This document shows positions 27,110 through 36,949 of a stretch of DNA of 64,000 nt, piece after piece; positions within the stretch are counted from its first letter, which is position 1; every line of letters starts with the position of its first letter. Origin of the DNA: Lachnospiraceae bacterium (lineage in GTDB: Bacteria; Bacillota; Clostridia; Lachnospirales; Lachnospiraceae); NCBI GenBank assembly GCA_017621815.1, contig JAGASK010000026.1:42311-106310 (forward strand), read 5' to 3'. The notes below the pieces were generated by a model. The model saw nothing but the letters and a program-made list of their open reading frames with translations, was not told where the DNA came from and ran no database searches. The translations under genes were made by a program, and so were the position numbers.

Positions 27110-28111
27110 ATGTCAGAATATCTTGTAGATATAAAAAATGAACGGCTTTCTTTTTTCACTCCTGCGGGAGAGGTAAAAGCATTAAATGATGTCTCTATTC
27201 ATTTAAAAGAAGGAGAAGTGCTTGGAATAGTCGGAGAAAGCGGTTCGGGTAAATCTGTAACGGCTTACAGCCTGATGGGACTTACTGCTTATCCCGGTAA
27301 GTTGATTAGCGGAAGCCTTCAGTTTAACGGTCATCAGATTGATCAGATGAGTGATAAAGAAATGAGAAAAATAAGAGGAAATGAAATATCCATTATTTTT
27401 CAGGATCCCATGACCAGCTTAAACCCTGTATATACTATCGGAAATCAGATTATGGAAGCAATTCTGCTTCATACAGATAAAAATAAAGCCCAGGCTAAGG
27501 AAAGGGCAAAAGAACTTTTGGAACTTGTAGGCATTAATGAGCCCGCAAAGAGGTTAAAGCAGTATCCTCATGAGCTGTCAGGCGGTATGAGGCAGCGTGT
27601 CATGATTGCCATGGCTCTTGCCTGTGAACCCAAGCTTCTGATTGCGGATGAGCCCACGACAGCGCTTGATGTTACCATTCAGGCACAGATATTAGAACTG
27701 ATGATGGAACTTAAGGATAAACTTGGCATGGCTATTATCATGATTACCCATGACCTGGGAGTTGTGGCCAGCATGTGCGAAAGAATTGCGGTAATGTATG
27801 CAGGTAAAATTATAGAATACGGAACCGCAGATGATATTTTTTACAATCCGAGGCATCAGTACACGAAAGGACTGATTCGTTCCATTCCGAGAATTGACAC
27901 TAAGGAACATGAAAGACTGGTACCCATAGAAGGAACTCCGGTTGACCTTTTGAATCCGCCCAAGGGATGTCCTTTCGCTCCCAGATGCGAAGAATGTATG
28001 AAGATTTGTTTGAGAGAAATGCCCCCGGTTACCAACTTCGGAGAGATTCATTATACCCAGTGCTGGTTGAACCAGAAGGAAGAGATGGAGAAAGGAGCCG
28101 CAAATGAGTGA
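27110..28111 (+). CDS. oppD: Oligopeptide ABC transporter ATPase OppD
   Basis: A 333-residue ATPase. Walker [12 protein letters not shown]-loop [11 protein letters not shown], signature LSGGMRQRV, Walker [13 protein letters not shown]. The C-terminal oligopeptide/dipeptide extension has the [14 protein letters not shown] cysteines typical of OppD, where an iron-sulfur cluster is reported in relatives. Overlaps oppF by 8 bases. Confidence 0.94.
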   Translation: MSEYLVDIKNERLSFFTPAGEVKALNDVSIHLKEGEVLGIVGESGSGKSVTAYSLMGLTAYPGKLISGSLQFNGHQIDQMSDKEMRKIRGNEISIIFQDPMTSLNPVYTIGNQIMEAILLHTDKNKAQAKERAKELLELVGINEPAKRLKQYPHELSGGMRQRVMIAMALACEPKLLIADEPTTALDVTIQAQILELMMELKDKLGMAIIMITHDLGVVASMCERIAVMYAGKIIEYGTADDIFYNPRHQYTKGLIRSIPRIDTKEHERLVPIEGTPVDLLNPPKGCPFAPRCEECMKICLREMPPVTNFGEIHYTQCWLNQKEEMEKGAANE

Positions 28112-29093
28112 TAAATTAGTTCAGGTAGAACATTTACAGCAGTATTTTCCTGCAGGCGGTTACGGTAAGAAAAAGAAATATATTCAGGCCGTTGATGATG
28201 TTTCCTTTACCATCGAAAGAGGAGAGACCTTAGGTCTTGTAGGAGAGTCGGGCTGCGGTAAAACTACTACAGGACGTACACTGCTCCGCCTGTATGAGCC
28301 CACCGGAGGAAAATTTATTTATGATAATGAAGTGATTTTTGATGTGGAAAAAAAGATTTATGCTGATATGCTTCCTTATCGTAAAAGAATGCAGATTGTA
28401 TTTCAGGATCCATATGCCAGCCTTGACCCCCGTATGACGGTAGGCGATATTGTGGGTGAAGCCATTGATGTCCATAAAATGGCAGCAAATAAACAGGAAA
28501 GATATGATATTATTATAGAAATGTTAAGACGTGTAGGTCTTAACTCCGAACATGCTAACCGTTATCCCCATGAATTTTCCGGCGGACAGCGCCAGAGAGT
28601 GGGAATTGCAAGGGCGCTTGCGGTAAATCCGGAATTTATCGTCTGTGATGAACCGATTTCCGCATTGGATGTTTCTATTCAGGCTCAGGTTATCAACATG
28701 TTTGAAGATTTACAGGCAGAAATGGGGCTGACTTATCTTTTCATTGCCCACGATTTATCTGCTGTAAAGCATATTTCCAACAGGATTGGAGTTATGTACC
28801 TTGGAAGAATGGTGGAACTTGCGGACAGCTATGAGCTGATTACCCGTCCCCTGCATCCTTATACCAAGAGTCTGATATCCGCAATTCCCATTGCGGATCC
28901 CAGGATTGCAAGGGAGAGCAAGCGTATTGTGCTTGAGGGAGATGTTCCAAGTCCTTTAAATCCTCCGTCAGGGTGCCGGTTCAGAACCAGATGTCCTTAT
29001 GCGGATGAGAGGTGTGCGGCAGAGGTTCCCAAGTGGAGTGAGGTGGAAAAGGGGCATTTTGCTGCTTGTCATCATATTGACAAGTGTAACTAG
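28104..29093 (+). CDS. oppF: Oligopeptide ABC transporter ATPase OppF
   Basis: A 329-residue ATPase, second of the pair. Walker [12 protein letters not shown], signature [10 protein letters not shown], Walker [13 protein letters not shown], and the C-terminal cysteine group [15 protein letters not shown]. Start overlaps oppD. Confidence 0.94.
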   Translation: MSDKLVQVEHLQQYFPAGGYGKKKKYIQAVDDVSFTIERGETLGLVGESGCGKTTTGRTLLRLYEPTGGKFIYDNEVIFDVEKKIYADMLPYRKRMQIVFQDPYASLDPRMTVGDIVGEAIDVHKMAANKQERYDIIIEMLRRVGLNSEHANRYPHEFSGGQRQRVGIARALAVNPEFIVCDEPISALDVSIQAQVINMFEDLQAEMGLTYLFIAHDLSAVKHISNRIGVMYLGRMVELADSYELITRPLHPYTKSLISAIPIADPRIARESKRIVLEGDVPSPLNPPSGCRFRTRCPYADERCAAEVPKWSEVEKGHFAACHHIDKCN

Positions 29094-29101
29094 TTAAGCA
29101 C

Positions 29102-29125
29102 TTACAGGTATTATGATATCTGTAA
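29102..29125 (+). other. Short stem-loop between oppF and oppA
   Basis: TTACAG (29102-29107) and CTGTAA (29120-29125) pair around an AT-rich loop. No T-run. Such a stem may protect or set the level of the downstream oppA message; that is inference. Confidence 0.35.
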
Positions 29126-29164
29126 TGTTTATAAATATTTTATATTATAAGAGGAGGAAAAACT

Positions 29165-30859
29165 ATGAAAAAAAGAGTAATCGCCTTATTATTGGCAGTT
29201 ACTATGGTTTTCGGACTGACAGCATGCGGCGGTTCAGGTGCTGCTGAAGGCTCAGGTGCAGCCGAAACCACAGAAAGTACAGAAAGTACTGAAACTACAG
29301 AAAGTACAGAAGCAGCTTCTACAGAAGGTGGCAAGATTTTATCCGTTCAGGTAGGACCTGACCCTGAAACAATTGACCCCGCACTGAACAGTGCAGTAGA
29401 CGGCGGCAACATGCTGCTTCACTCTTTTGAATGTCTTTTAAGCGTAGACCAGGACGGCAAGCTGGCTCCCGGTCAGGCTGAAAGCTGGGAAACAAGCGAG
29501 GACGGTCTTACATGGACTTTCCATTTAAGAGAAGGCCTTAAGTGGTCTGACGGTTCTGATTTAACAGCTAATGACTTTGTTTACAGCTGGAAGAGAGTAT
29601 GTGACCCCATGGTAGCTGCTCCTTATGCAGAAACAGTTTTAAGTATGGTAGAAGGCTTCGAGGATGCAGCCGGAGGCAATCTGGATGCTCTTCAGGTAGC
29701 TGCGCCTGATGATTTGACATTTGTTGTTACTTTAAATGCACCCTGCTCCTATTTCGGCAGCCTTGCTGCATTTGCTACTTTAAGCCCTGTACAGCAGGCT
29801 ACTGTTGAAGCAAACGGTGATGCATGGGCAACTTCAGCAGAAACTTATATTTCAAACGGACCTTTCTACATTTCAGAATGGGTACCCGGTTCTCATATCC
29901 TTATGAGCAAGAACCCTTACTACTGGAATGCAGATGCCATTAAGTTAGACGGTATTAAGTGGAACCTGATTGAAGATGCTAACGCATCCTACAGTGCATA
30001 TCAGACAGGTGAAGTTCTGATGATTAAGGATGTTCCTACAGAAGAAATTCCTTCTTTGAGAGATAATCCGGAATTCCATGTAGATCCTATTATCGGTACC
30101 TATTATCTGAGCCTTAACCTTGACAGAGAACCTTTCAATGATGCAAATGTACGTAAGGCATTAAGCCTTGCTATCGACCGTGAATATGTTGCAGGCACCT
30201 TAATGCAGGGCACTTATACAGCAGCAAGCAACTTCATGGGACCCGGCTGGGTTGATACAGACGGAAGCCAGTTTATGGACAATGCAAACGGCGGTCAGCC
30301 TTACATTGATACCGCAAACTTTGAGGCTAATTTAGAGGAGGCTAAGCAGCTTCTTGCAGATGCAGGATATCCTGACGGAGAAGGTTTACCTGCCATTACC
30401 TACTCTACAAATGACGCAGGTTATCATAAAGTTGTAGCTGAATATTTACAGCAGGCATGGGCTGAAATCGGTGTTGACCTTCAGGTAGAAATCGTTGAAT
30501 GGGCAAGCTTCACTCCTATGCGTCGTAACGGTGACTATGATTCTTCACGTAACGGCTGGGTTGGTGACTACAGTGATCCTTCCAACATGCTTGATTTGTT
30601 CTATTCCACAAACGGAAACAATGACGGTAACTTCAATAACGCTGAATATGATGCGGCTATGGATATTTCCAGAACTACACTTGATGCAGCAGAACGTTCT
30701 GAAGCTCTTCATAAAGCAGAAGATATCCTTATGGAAGAAGCAGGATGTATTCCTGTAGCTTACTACAATGACTTCTGGTTACAGAGCGAAAAGATTACAG
30801 GTTCATGGCATTCACCTTATGGCTACTGGTACTTTATGTATGCAGATATTGCTGAATAA
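29165..30859 (+). CDS. oppA: Oligopeptide-binding lipoprotein OppA
   Basis: A 564-residue extracellular solute-binding protein (family 5). The lipoprotein signal MKKRVIALLLAVTMV ends in lipobox LTAC with C21 as the lipidated residue, followed by a Ser/Thr/Glu-rich linker (25-55). The mature domain has the family features KWSDGSDLTANDFVYSWKR and NVRKALSLAIDREYV. It is the last gene of oppBCDFA; GAGGAGG precedes the ATG. It delivers peptides to OppBC. Confidence 0.93.
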   Translation: MKKRVIALLLAVTMVFGLTACGGSGAAEGSGAAETTESTESTETTESTEAASTEGGKILSVQVGPDPETIDPALNSAVDGGNMLLHSFECLLSVDQDGKLAPGQAESWETSEDGLTWTFHLREGLKWSDGSDLTANDFVYSWKRVCDPMVAAPYAETVLSMVEGFEDAAGGNLDALQVAAPDDLTFVVTLNAPCSYFGSLAAFATLSPVQQATVEANGDAWATSAETYISNGPFYISEWVPGSHILMSKNPYYWNADAIKLDGIKWNLIEDANASYSAYQTGEVLMIKDVPTEEIPSLRDNPEFHVDPIIGTYYLSLNLDREPFNDANVRKALSLAIDREYVAGTLMQGTYTAASNFMGPGWVDTDGSQFMDNANGGQPYIDTANFEANLEEAKQLLADAGYPDGEGLPAITYSTNDAGYHKVVAEYLQQAWAEIGVDLQVEIVEWASFTPMRRNGDYDSSRNGWVGDYSDPSNMLDLFYSTNGNNDGNFNNAEYDAAMDISRTTLDAAERSEALHKAEDILMEEAGCIPVAYYNDFWLQSEKITGSWHSPYGYWYFMYADIAE

Positions 30860-30891
30860 AATGATACTGCGCTGAAGCAAGCGGAAATTTA

Positions 30892-30930
30892 AAAGCAGAT
30901 TTAAGTCTTGTGGCTTAAATCTGCTTTTTG
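30892..30930 (+). terminator. Intrinsic terminator of the opp operon
   Basis: A perfect 14-bp stem (30892-30905 with 30914-30927) around an 8-base loop, followed by a TT-rich tail. Confidence 0.85.
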
Positions 30931-30932
30931 TA

Positions 30933-31014
30933 ATTCATGATAATAGAAAGTTCGCAAACTGTGCTTTCTATTATTCATGATAATAGAAAGTTCGCAAAGC
31001 GTACTTTCTATTAT
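30933..31014 (+). repeat. Two tandem copies of a 40-bp hairpin repeat
   Basis: Two units with a 40-bp period (30933-30972 and 30973-31012) start with ATTCATGATAATAGAAAG, and each forms a perfect stem of TAATAGAAAG with CTTTCTATTA around a 13-base loop (arms 30941-30950/30964-30973 and 30981-30990/31004-31013). A third copy lies at 47402-47448. Loop bases are also conserved among copies. Confidence 0.85.
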
Positions 31015-31044
31015 TTTACTCTTTTAAAGAATGAAATATTATGC

Positions 31045-31050
31045 TACAAT
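31045..31050 (+). promoter_or_regulatory. Extended -10 promoter for the deacetylase gene
   Basis: TACAAT at 31045-31050 with TG at 31042-31043. The -35 region (about 31022) is poor (TTTTAA). Expected transcript start near 31057, which supports translation from 31082 rather than the earlier ATG at 31031. Confidence 0.55.
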
Positions 31051-31081
31051 GTATACAAATCGTGTTGAAGGAGTAAAGTGC

Positions 31082-32014
31082 ATGGAGGAAACGGCCGCCC
31101 GGAGAAAACGGATTAATCGTCTGAAAAAAATGATACTGGGCACGGCAGCCATGGCAATTCTGATTCCGCTTGTAATCTGTATTGTTTTAGGCGTGCGGGT
31201 GGCACAGTTGTCGGGTGAAGTACAGGATTTGGAAGCTCTTCTTGAAGAGGAAAGAAACAAAACGGAAGAAATAACAGGTGTATTTTCTACCGCTTATGTG
31301 GAAGAATCTCCAAGAGAGCCTGAGACAGAGGTTTTGTCCAAAGAAGAGGAAGAACCGGAAGTAAAGGAATATGAAAAAGAGATATATCTTACCTTTGATG
31401 ACGGACCAAGCAGTAATACGGATGCAATTCTTGATATCTTAAAGGCTTATGATGTAAAGGCCACCTTTTTTGTAGTAGGCAAAACGGATGAAAAATCGAA
31501 AGCTGCTTATCAGAGGATTGTTGCGGAAGGCCATACACTTGGAATGCATTCTTACAGTCATAAATATGATGAAATCTATCAGTCAAAGGAGAGTTTTATA
31601 GAGGATTTAACAGCCTTGCAGGAATATCTTTATGAAGTAACAGGTGTTTGGTCGAGATATTACCGCTTTCCGGGAGGGAGTTCCAACACGGTCAGCAGGG
31701 TGGATATGCAGGAGCTGGCTTTGTGGCTTTCTGAAAATGATATATCATATTATGACTGGAATATGGCTTCAGGCGATGCGGTAAGCGGGCAGATTTCAAA
31801 AGATACTATTGTAAGCAACTGCCTTAACGGTCTTGACAGTCAGTCCAGATGCATGATACTGATGCATGATGCAGCGGAAAAAAACACTACGGTAGAAGCA
31901 TTGCCGGAAATTATTACACAGATCAGGCTAAGGGGAGATTCCTGTTTTCTTCCCATTACAGATGAAACAAAACCTATTCAGCATTTAAAAGTACAGGAAA
32001 GCAATAAGCAATAA
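31082..32014 (+). CDS. Membrane-anchored polysaccharide deacetylase (NodB family)
   Basis: A 310-residue protein: basic cytoplasmic start, one membrane helix (about 15-38), a Glu-rich linker (50-95), then a NodB domain. Metal and catalytic motifs are visible: TFDDGPSS, HSYSH, RFPGG, DWNMASGDA and LMHD. It likely deacetylates peptidoglycan or another cell-surface glycan outside the membrane. ATG at 31082 follows AAGGAG by 8 bases. Substrate not determinable from sequence. Confidence 0.88.
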   Translation: MEETAARRKRINRLKKMILGTAAMAILIPLVICIVLGVRVAQLSGEVQDLEALLEEERNKTEEITGVFSTAYVEESPREPETEVLSKEEEEPEVKEYEKEIYLTFDDGPSSNTDAILDILKAYDVKATFFVVGKTDEKSKAAYQRIVAEGHTLGMHSYSHKYDEIYQSKESFIEDLTALQEYLYEVTGVWSRYYRFPGGSSNTVSRVDMQELALWLSENDISYYDWNMASGDAVSGQISKDTIVSNCLNGLDSQSRCMILMHDAAEKNTTVEALPEIITQIRLRGDSCFLPITDETKPIQHLKVQESNKQ

Positions 32015-32055
32015 AAATATACACAACGATAACGATACGAATGGAGGACCTGAAA

Positions 32056-32790
32056 ATGGGATTTTTCTCAGATTTGAAGGATGATTTATCACAGGCGGTC
32101 AATGAACTGATGCCGGAAGAGGAAGTAAAAGCAGAAGGTGAAAAGGCAGTTTCGGAAAATGCCGAAGAAAAAAAGGCGGGAACAGGAGCAACAGTGAACG
32201 GCTTTGATGCAGATTTAGGAGAGATGCTTGATAAGGTAGAAGAACTGGAACTGCCGGAAGAAGCAATTTATGTGGCACCTGCAGCTGCGGAGCAGAAGGC
32301 AGAATCAGGAAATACTTCCAGACGCCCCAGTGATGAGGTCTCCGTGCTGACTGACAGCATGATTATTAACGGTAACATTGCAACAGAAGGCGGCCTGGAT
32401 GTAAGAGGAAGCATTGTAGGAAATGTAGAGGCTCTCGGAAAGTTAAATATAACAGGCGTTATACAGGGAAATTCCCAGGCATCTGAAATTTTTGCAGAAG
32501 GAGCAAGGATCACAGGAGAACTCAGAAGCGCAGGCAGCGTAAAAGTCGGGCAGAGTACAGTTATTATCGGTAATATTTCTGCAAGCAGCGCTGTTATTGC
32601 AGGTGCGGTAAAAGGCGATATTGATGTAAAGGGACCTGTTATACTTGATTCTTCCGCAATTGTTATGGGTGATATCAAATCCAAGTCCGTTCAGATTAAT
32701 AACGGTGCGGTAATTGAAGGTTTGTGTTCACAGTGCTATGCGGAAGTTAATCCTACATCCTTCTTTGAGGAATTGAAAAAAATGAAATAG
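32056..32790 (+). CDS. Bactofilin-type polymer-forming protein
   Basis: A 244-residue protein with an acidic N-terminal region (1-95) and a central right-handed beta-helix of bactofilin type (about 100-225), seen as repeated strands such as GLDVRGSIVGNVEA and GAVKGDIDVKGPV. Bactofilins form membrane-associated filaments that organise wall enzymes. The neighbouring deacetylase may be a partner. The start at 32056 has GGAGG 8 bases upstream; an ATG at 32041 has no site. Confidence 0.85.
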   Translation: MGFFSDLKDDLSQAVNELMPEEEVKAEGEKAVSENAEEKKAGTGATVNGFDADLGEMLDKVEELELPEEAIYVAPAAAEQKAESGNTSRRPSDEVSVLTDSMIINGNIATEGGLDVRGSIVGNVEALGKLNITGVIQGNSQASEIFAEGARITGELRSAGSVKVGQSTVIIGNISASSAVIAGAVKGDIDVKGPVILDSSAIVMGDIKSKSVQINNGAVIEGLCSQCYAEVNPTSFFEELKKMK

Positions 32791-32802
32791 TGAGGCGGAA
32801 AA

Positions 32803-33498
32803 ATGCAGAGAATATTACTGAAATTAAGCGGAGAGGCTCTGGCAGGAGAAAAGAAGACAGGCTTTGACGAAGAGACTGTAAAGGGAGTAGCGATGCAGGT
32901 AAAACAGCTTGTGGACGACGGCATACAGGTGGGCATCGTAACCGGCGGCGGTAATTTCTGGAGAGGACGTTCCAGTGAGAATATTGACAGAACCAAGGCT
33001 GACCAGATTGGAATGCTGGCAACAGTTATGAACTGCATTTATGTTTCTGAAATTTTCAGAAGCGTGGGAATGAAAACGGCAGTTCTTACCCCTTTTGAAT
33101 GCGGTTCTTTTACAAAACTTTTTTCCAAGGATCGTGCCAACAAATATTTTGAAAGAGGCATGGTGGTATTTTTTGCGGGAGGTACGGGACATCCTTATTT
33201 TTCAACTGATACCGGTGTGGTTTTAAGAGCCATTGAAGTGGAAGCGGAGGTGATTCTGCTTGCCAAATCCATAGACGGTGTTTATGATTCAGACCCTAAG
33301 TCCAATCCTGATGCCGTAAAATATGATGAAGTCACTATTGATGAAGTAATTGCAAAGAATCTTCAGGTAGTGGATATGACAGCTTCTATTCTTGCCAGAG
33401 ACAATAAGATGCCCATGTGGGTGTTTGGCTTAAATGAAGCAAACAGCATTGTAAATACGGTAAAGGGTAACTTTAACGGAACCAGGGTTATTGTATAA
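32803..33498 (+). CDS. pyrH: UMP kinase
   Basis: A 231-residue hexameric bacterial UMP kinase. The start ILLKLSGEALAGEK, the GIVTGGGNFWRGR loop, and LLAKSIDGVYDSDPK are family-typical. Makes UDP for nucleotide and cell wall supply. Followed by frr, the usual neighbour. Confidence 0.96.
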   Translation: MQRILLKLSGEALAGEKKTGFDEETVKGVAMQVKQLVDDGIQVGIVTGGGNFWRGRSSENIDRTKADQIGMLATVMNCIYVSEIFRSVGMKTAVLTPFECGSFTKLFSKDRANKYFERGMVVFFAGGTGHPYFSTDTGVVLRAIEVEAEVILLAKSIDGVYDSDPKSNPDAVKYDEVTIDEVIAKNLQVVDMTASILARDNKMPMWVFGLNEANSIVNTVKGNFNGTRVIV

Positions 33499-33535
33499 AC
33501 AGCAGCACAGGCAGAGAGAAAGGACGGACAAAGAA

Positions 33536-34084
33536 ATGAATGAAAAAATAAAAGTTTATGATGAAAAAATGCAGAAAACATATGACCACCTTGTAAGCGA
33601 TTATCAGGGAATCCGGGCAGGACGTGCCAATCCTCATGTTCTTGATAAGCTGAGAGTGGATTACTACGGTACACCTACCCCTATCCAGCAGGTGGGCAAT
33701 GTCACTATCCCTGAAGCAAGAATGATTCAGATTGCTCCCTGGGAAAAATCACTGATTAAAGATATTGAAAAAGCAATCCTTGCTTCCGATATCGGAATTA
33801 CGCCTTCCAATGACGGTGCTGTAATCCGTCTGGTATTTCCTGAACTTACCGAGGAGCGCAGAAAAGATCTTGTAAAGGACGTTAAAAAGAAGGCTGAGGA
33901 ATGCAAGGTTGCTGTCAGAAATATCAGAAGAGACGGAAATGATGCATTCAAGAAGATTGCCAAGGAGATTTCAGAGGATGAGGTAAAGGAGCTTTCCGAT
34001 GAACTTCAAAAGCTTACCGACAAATATATTAAAGATGTGGATAAGCTTATGGAAGAGAAGTCAAAGGAAATCCTTACAGTATAA
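33536..34084 (+). CDS. frr: Ribosome recycling factor
   Basis: A 182-residue protein. RAGRANPHVLDKL, GNVTIPEARMIQIAPW and GNDAFKKIAKE are hallmark segments. The ATG at 33536 gives the standard length; in-frame sequence back to 33491 is not family-like. It releases ribosomes from mRNA after termination. Confidence 0.96.
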   Translation: MNEKIKVYDEKMQKTYDHLVSDYQGIRAGRANPHVLDKLRVDYYGTPTPIQQVGNVTIPEARMIQIAPWEKSLIKDIEKAILASDIGITPSNDGAVIRLVFPELTEERRKDLVKDVKKKAEECKVAVRNIRRDGNDAFKKIAKEISEDEVKELSDELQKLTDKYIKDVDKLMEEKSKEILTV

Positions 34085-34099
34085 AATGTAAACAAAGGG

Positions 34100-34130
34100 A
34101 GGGGCAGGCAATTATATTCTGCCCCTTATT
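34100..34130 (+). terminator. Hairpin after frr
   Basis: GGGGCAG (34101-34107) pairs with CTGCCCC (34119-34125), extended by one or two pairs, then TTATTCTGT. The T-run is weak, so readthrough into uppS is likely. Confidence 0.5.
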
Positions 34131-34180
34131 CTGTGATAAAAACCGGCAATAAGGCTATTGTCTGAAGAGAGGAAAAGAAA

Positions 34181-34897
34181 ATGGCAGAAAGCAGCGGACT
34201 TAAGATGCCGAATCATGTGGCAATTATACTGGACGGCAACGGAAGATGGGCAAAGAGCAAAGGAATGCCCAGAAATTACGGTCATGTGCAGGGCGCAAAG
34301 ACGGTAGAGGTAATTTGCGAAGAAGCATATAAAATGGGGATACAATATCTGACAGTATATGCGTTCAGCACGGAAAACTGGAACAGGCCCAAGGATGAAG
34401 TGGATGCTTTGATGAAGCTCCTTCGGAATTATATGAAAACCTGTCTGACTACGGCGAAAAAGAACAGAATGTGCGTCAGAGTACTGGGGGATAAGACGGG
34501 ACTTGATGAAGATATCAGAAACAGAATTGCGGAGCTTGAAGAATCCACTAAGAATAATGACGGTCTTCATTTTCAGATTGCATTAAACTATGGAGGCAGG
34601 GACGAGATTGTCCGTGCTGCAAGGAAAATGGCGGAGGATTTGGAAAAGGGAGCCTTTGCGAAGGAGGATATCAGCGAAATCAGCTTTGCCCATTATCTGG
34701 ATACTGCCGGCCTGCCTGAACCTGACCTTTTGATTCGGACCTGCAATGAACAGAGGATTTCCAATTTTCTTTTGTGGCAGCTGGCTTATACGGAGTTTTA
34801 TTTTACTGATGTGGCCTGGCCTGATTTTACCAAAGAAGAATTGATTAAGGCTGTAGAAGCATATAATCATAGAGACAGAAGATACGGCCGCGTTTAA
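34181..34897 (+). CDS. uppS: Undecaprenyl diphosphate synthase
   Basis: A 238-residue cis-prenyltransferase that makes the lipid carrier of wall synthesis. LDGNGRWAKSKGMPRNYGH carries the catalytic Asp, and YAFSTENWNRP follows. The late motif reads RTCNEQRISNF where most relatives have RTSGExRxSNF; the substrate-contacting Arg and Ser residues are kept. The gene precedes cdsA as usual. Confidence 0.94.
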   Translation: MAESSGLKMPNHVAIILDGNGRWAKSKGMPRNYGHVQGAKTVEVICEEAYKMGIQYLTVYAFSTENWNRPKDEVDALMKLLRNYMKTCLTTAKKNRMCVRVLGDKTGLDEDIRNRIAELEESTKNNDGLHFQIALNYGGRDEIVRAARKMAEDLEKGAFAKEDISEISFAHYLDTAGLPEPDLLIRTCNEQRISNFLLWQLAYTEFYFTDVAWPDFTKEELIKAVEAYNHRDRRYGRV

Positions 34898-34910
34898 GGA
34901 GGAAACGATT

Positions 34911-35735
34911 ATGTTTAAAACAAGGCTGATAAGCAGTATTGTGCTTGTGATAATTGCGCTTGTTACCATTTTGCAGGGAGGTTATCTGCTTGCGGCGGTG
35001 CTTTTGTTTCTTGCACTTGTTGCCTATCGGGAGCTGATGCGGGCATGCAAGCTTTCAGGGGAAGGAAAAAAATGCAACGGGCTGGAAATGACAGGGTATG
35101 CAGGGATAGTTGTTTATTATCTGCTCATGACTTTTACGACAGAACGCATTTACTTATTTCTTGCGGTAATTATGATACTTGCAGCCTTTATGTTTTTGTA
35201 TGTATTCACCTTTCCGAAGTACCGTGCGGAACAGGTGATGTGTGCTTTTTTCAATGTAGCCTATGCGCCTGTGATGCTGTCCTGCATTTATCTGGTAAGA
35301 AGCCTTCCTTACGGCGTTTATTCCGTATGGATGATTTTTATCAGTTCATGGATTTGTGATACCTGCGCTTATGCGGTGGGAATTTTATTCGGAAAGCATA
35401 AAATGGTTCCCAGGCTCAGCCCCAAGAAATCCATTGAAGGCGCTGTTGGCGGCGTTGTGGGTTCCGCACTTGTAGGCGCTTTATATGGATATTTTATCGT
35501 TGAACCCGTAATAACGGAGCAGAAGGTGACATGGGTCTTTGTGCTGATCAGCGCTGTGGGAGCCGTGATTTCCCAGATAGGAGACCTTACGGCATCTGCA
35601 ATTAAAAGGAATCATGAAATTAAGGACTACGGAAAGCTGATACCGGGGCACGGAGGCGTAATGGACCGTTTTGACAGCGTGATTTTTACCGCTCCCATGA
35701 TTTATTTGCTGGTATTTGTATTTATACATGGATAA
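34911..35735 (+). CDS. cdsA: Phosphatidate cytidylyltransferase
   Basis: A 274-residue polytopic membrane enzyme that makes CDP-diacylglycerol. The C-terminal signature SAIKRNHEIKDYGKLIPGHG followed by GVMDRFDS is intact. About seven helices. AGGAGG lies before the ATG. Confidence 0.95.
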   Translation: MFKTRLISSIVLVIIALVTILQGGYLLAAVLLFLALVAYRELMRACKLSGEGKKCNGLEMTGYAGIVVYYLLMTFTTERIYLFLAVIMILAAFMFLYVFTFPKYRAEQVMCAFFNVAYAPVMLSCIYLVRSLPYGVYSVWMIFISSWICDTCAYAVGILFGKHKMVPRLSPKKSIEGAVGGVVGSALVGALYGYFIVEPVITEQKVTWVFVLISAVGAVISQIGDLTASAIKRNHEIKDYGKLIPGHGGVMDRFDSVIFTAPMIYLLVFVFIHG

Positions 35736-35782
35736 AGTCATAAATTATGTTTATATTCCGGCTTTCGGGATGGAGGATTGTG

Positions 35783-36928
35783 ATGAAAAAAATAGGAATT
35801 CTGGGTTCTACAGGATCTATCGGAACTCAGACACTTGATATCGTACGAAGCAACAGTGATTTGCAGGTAGTGGCGCTGGCAGCGGGAAGCAATGTTTCCC
35901 TGATGGAAAAACAAATCAGAGAATTTAAACCGAAGCTCTGTGTTATGTGGAGCGAAGAAGCAGCCAGAGAATTAAGGATAAAAACGGCAGATTTGCCGCT
36001 GCAGGTGCTTTCCGGCATGGAAGGACTTCTTACACTGGCAGTTTTAGAGGAAATGGAAGTTTTAGTTACGGCAATTGTGGGAATGATAGGAATAAAACCT
36101 ACCATTGCAGCTATTGAAGCCGGAAAGACGATTGCCCTTGCCAATAAGGAAACACTGGTTACGGCAGGTCATATTATCATGCCTCTTGCGGCGGAAAAAA
36201 AGGTTCCTATCCTGCCGGTTGACAGTGAGCACAGCGCCATTTTTCAGTCCATGAACGGAGAAAATAAAAAGAGGGTAAGCAAGATTCTGCTGACGGCCTC
36301 AGGGGGGCCTTTCAGGGGCAGAAAAAAAGAAGAACTGAAGGACATTACAGTGGAAGATGCTTTAAAACATCCTAACTGGTCCATGGGAAGAAAAATTACG
36401 GTGGATTCATCCACTCTTGTTAATAAAGGTCTGGAAGTGATTGAGGCCAAGTGGCTGTTCGGCGTGGAGCCCGAAAATATTCAGGTAATTGTCCAGCCTC
36501 AGAGTATTATTCATTCCATGGTGGAGTATGAAGACGGTGCAGTTATGGCGCAGCTGGGCACACCGGATATGAAGCTGCCCATTCAATACGCACTCTTTTA
36601 TCCGGACAGAAGGCCTATGGACGGAAAAAGAATTGACTTTTATGAGCTTGGCTCTATTACCTTTGAAAAACCTGATACCGAAACTTTTAAAGGGCTTTCA
36701 ATGGCATATGATGCAATCCGTGTGGGAGGAAGCATGCCCACAGTATTTAATGCAGCGAATGAAATGTCGGTAAGCCTTTTCTTAAACAGAAAAATCAAGT
36801 TTCTGGAAATCTATGATTTGATTCAGGGGGCTATGGAAAATCATAAAGTTGTGGCAAATCCTTCCGTGGAGGAGATTCTTGAAGCGGAGACTGCCGCATA
36901 TGAATTTATTCGAAGCAATAGAAAGTGA
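35783..36928 (+). CDS. dxr: 1-deoxy-D-xylulose 5-phosphate reductoisomerase
   Basis: A 381-residue MEP pathway enzyme. NADPH-binding ILGSTGSIGTQTLDI at the start, metal-binding VDSEHSAIFQSM, and the flexible substrate loop are present. The ATG at 35783 follows GGAGG; the earlier ATG at 35747 would add 12 unrelated residues. With ispG downstream, two MEP steps are encoded in the window. Confidence 0.96.
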   Translation: MKKIGILGSTGSIGTQTLDIVRSNSDLQVVALAAGSNVSLMEKQIREFKPKLCVMWSEEAARELRIKTADLPLQVLSGMEGLLTLAVLEEMEVLVTAIVGMIGIKPTIAAIEAGKTIALANKETLVTAGHIIMPLAAEKKVPILPVDSEHSAIFQSMNGENKKRVSKILLTASGGPFRGRKKEELKDITVEDALKHPNWSMGRKITVDSSTLVNKGLEVIEAKWLFGVEPENIQVIVQPQSIIHSMVEYEDGAVMAQLGTPDMKLPIQYALFYPDRRPMDGKRIDFYELGSITFEKPDTETFKGLSMAYDAIRVGGSMPTVFNAANEMSVSLFLNRKIKFLEIYDLIQGAMENHKVVANPSVEEILEAETAAYEFIRSNRK

Positions 36929-36949
36929 CAGCTACAGGAGGACTGAAAT

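Noticed and set aside
30933-31014. CRISPR array
   Set aside because: Only two units with a contiguous period and internal symmetry, no variable spacers and no cas genes.
32736-33038. Long antisense reading frames across many genes (for example opposite pyrH, polC and RHS)
   Set aside because: They mirror strong, well-supported genes in the same bases, lack ribosome binding sites and show no family features.
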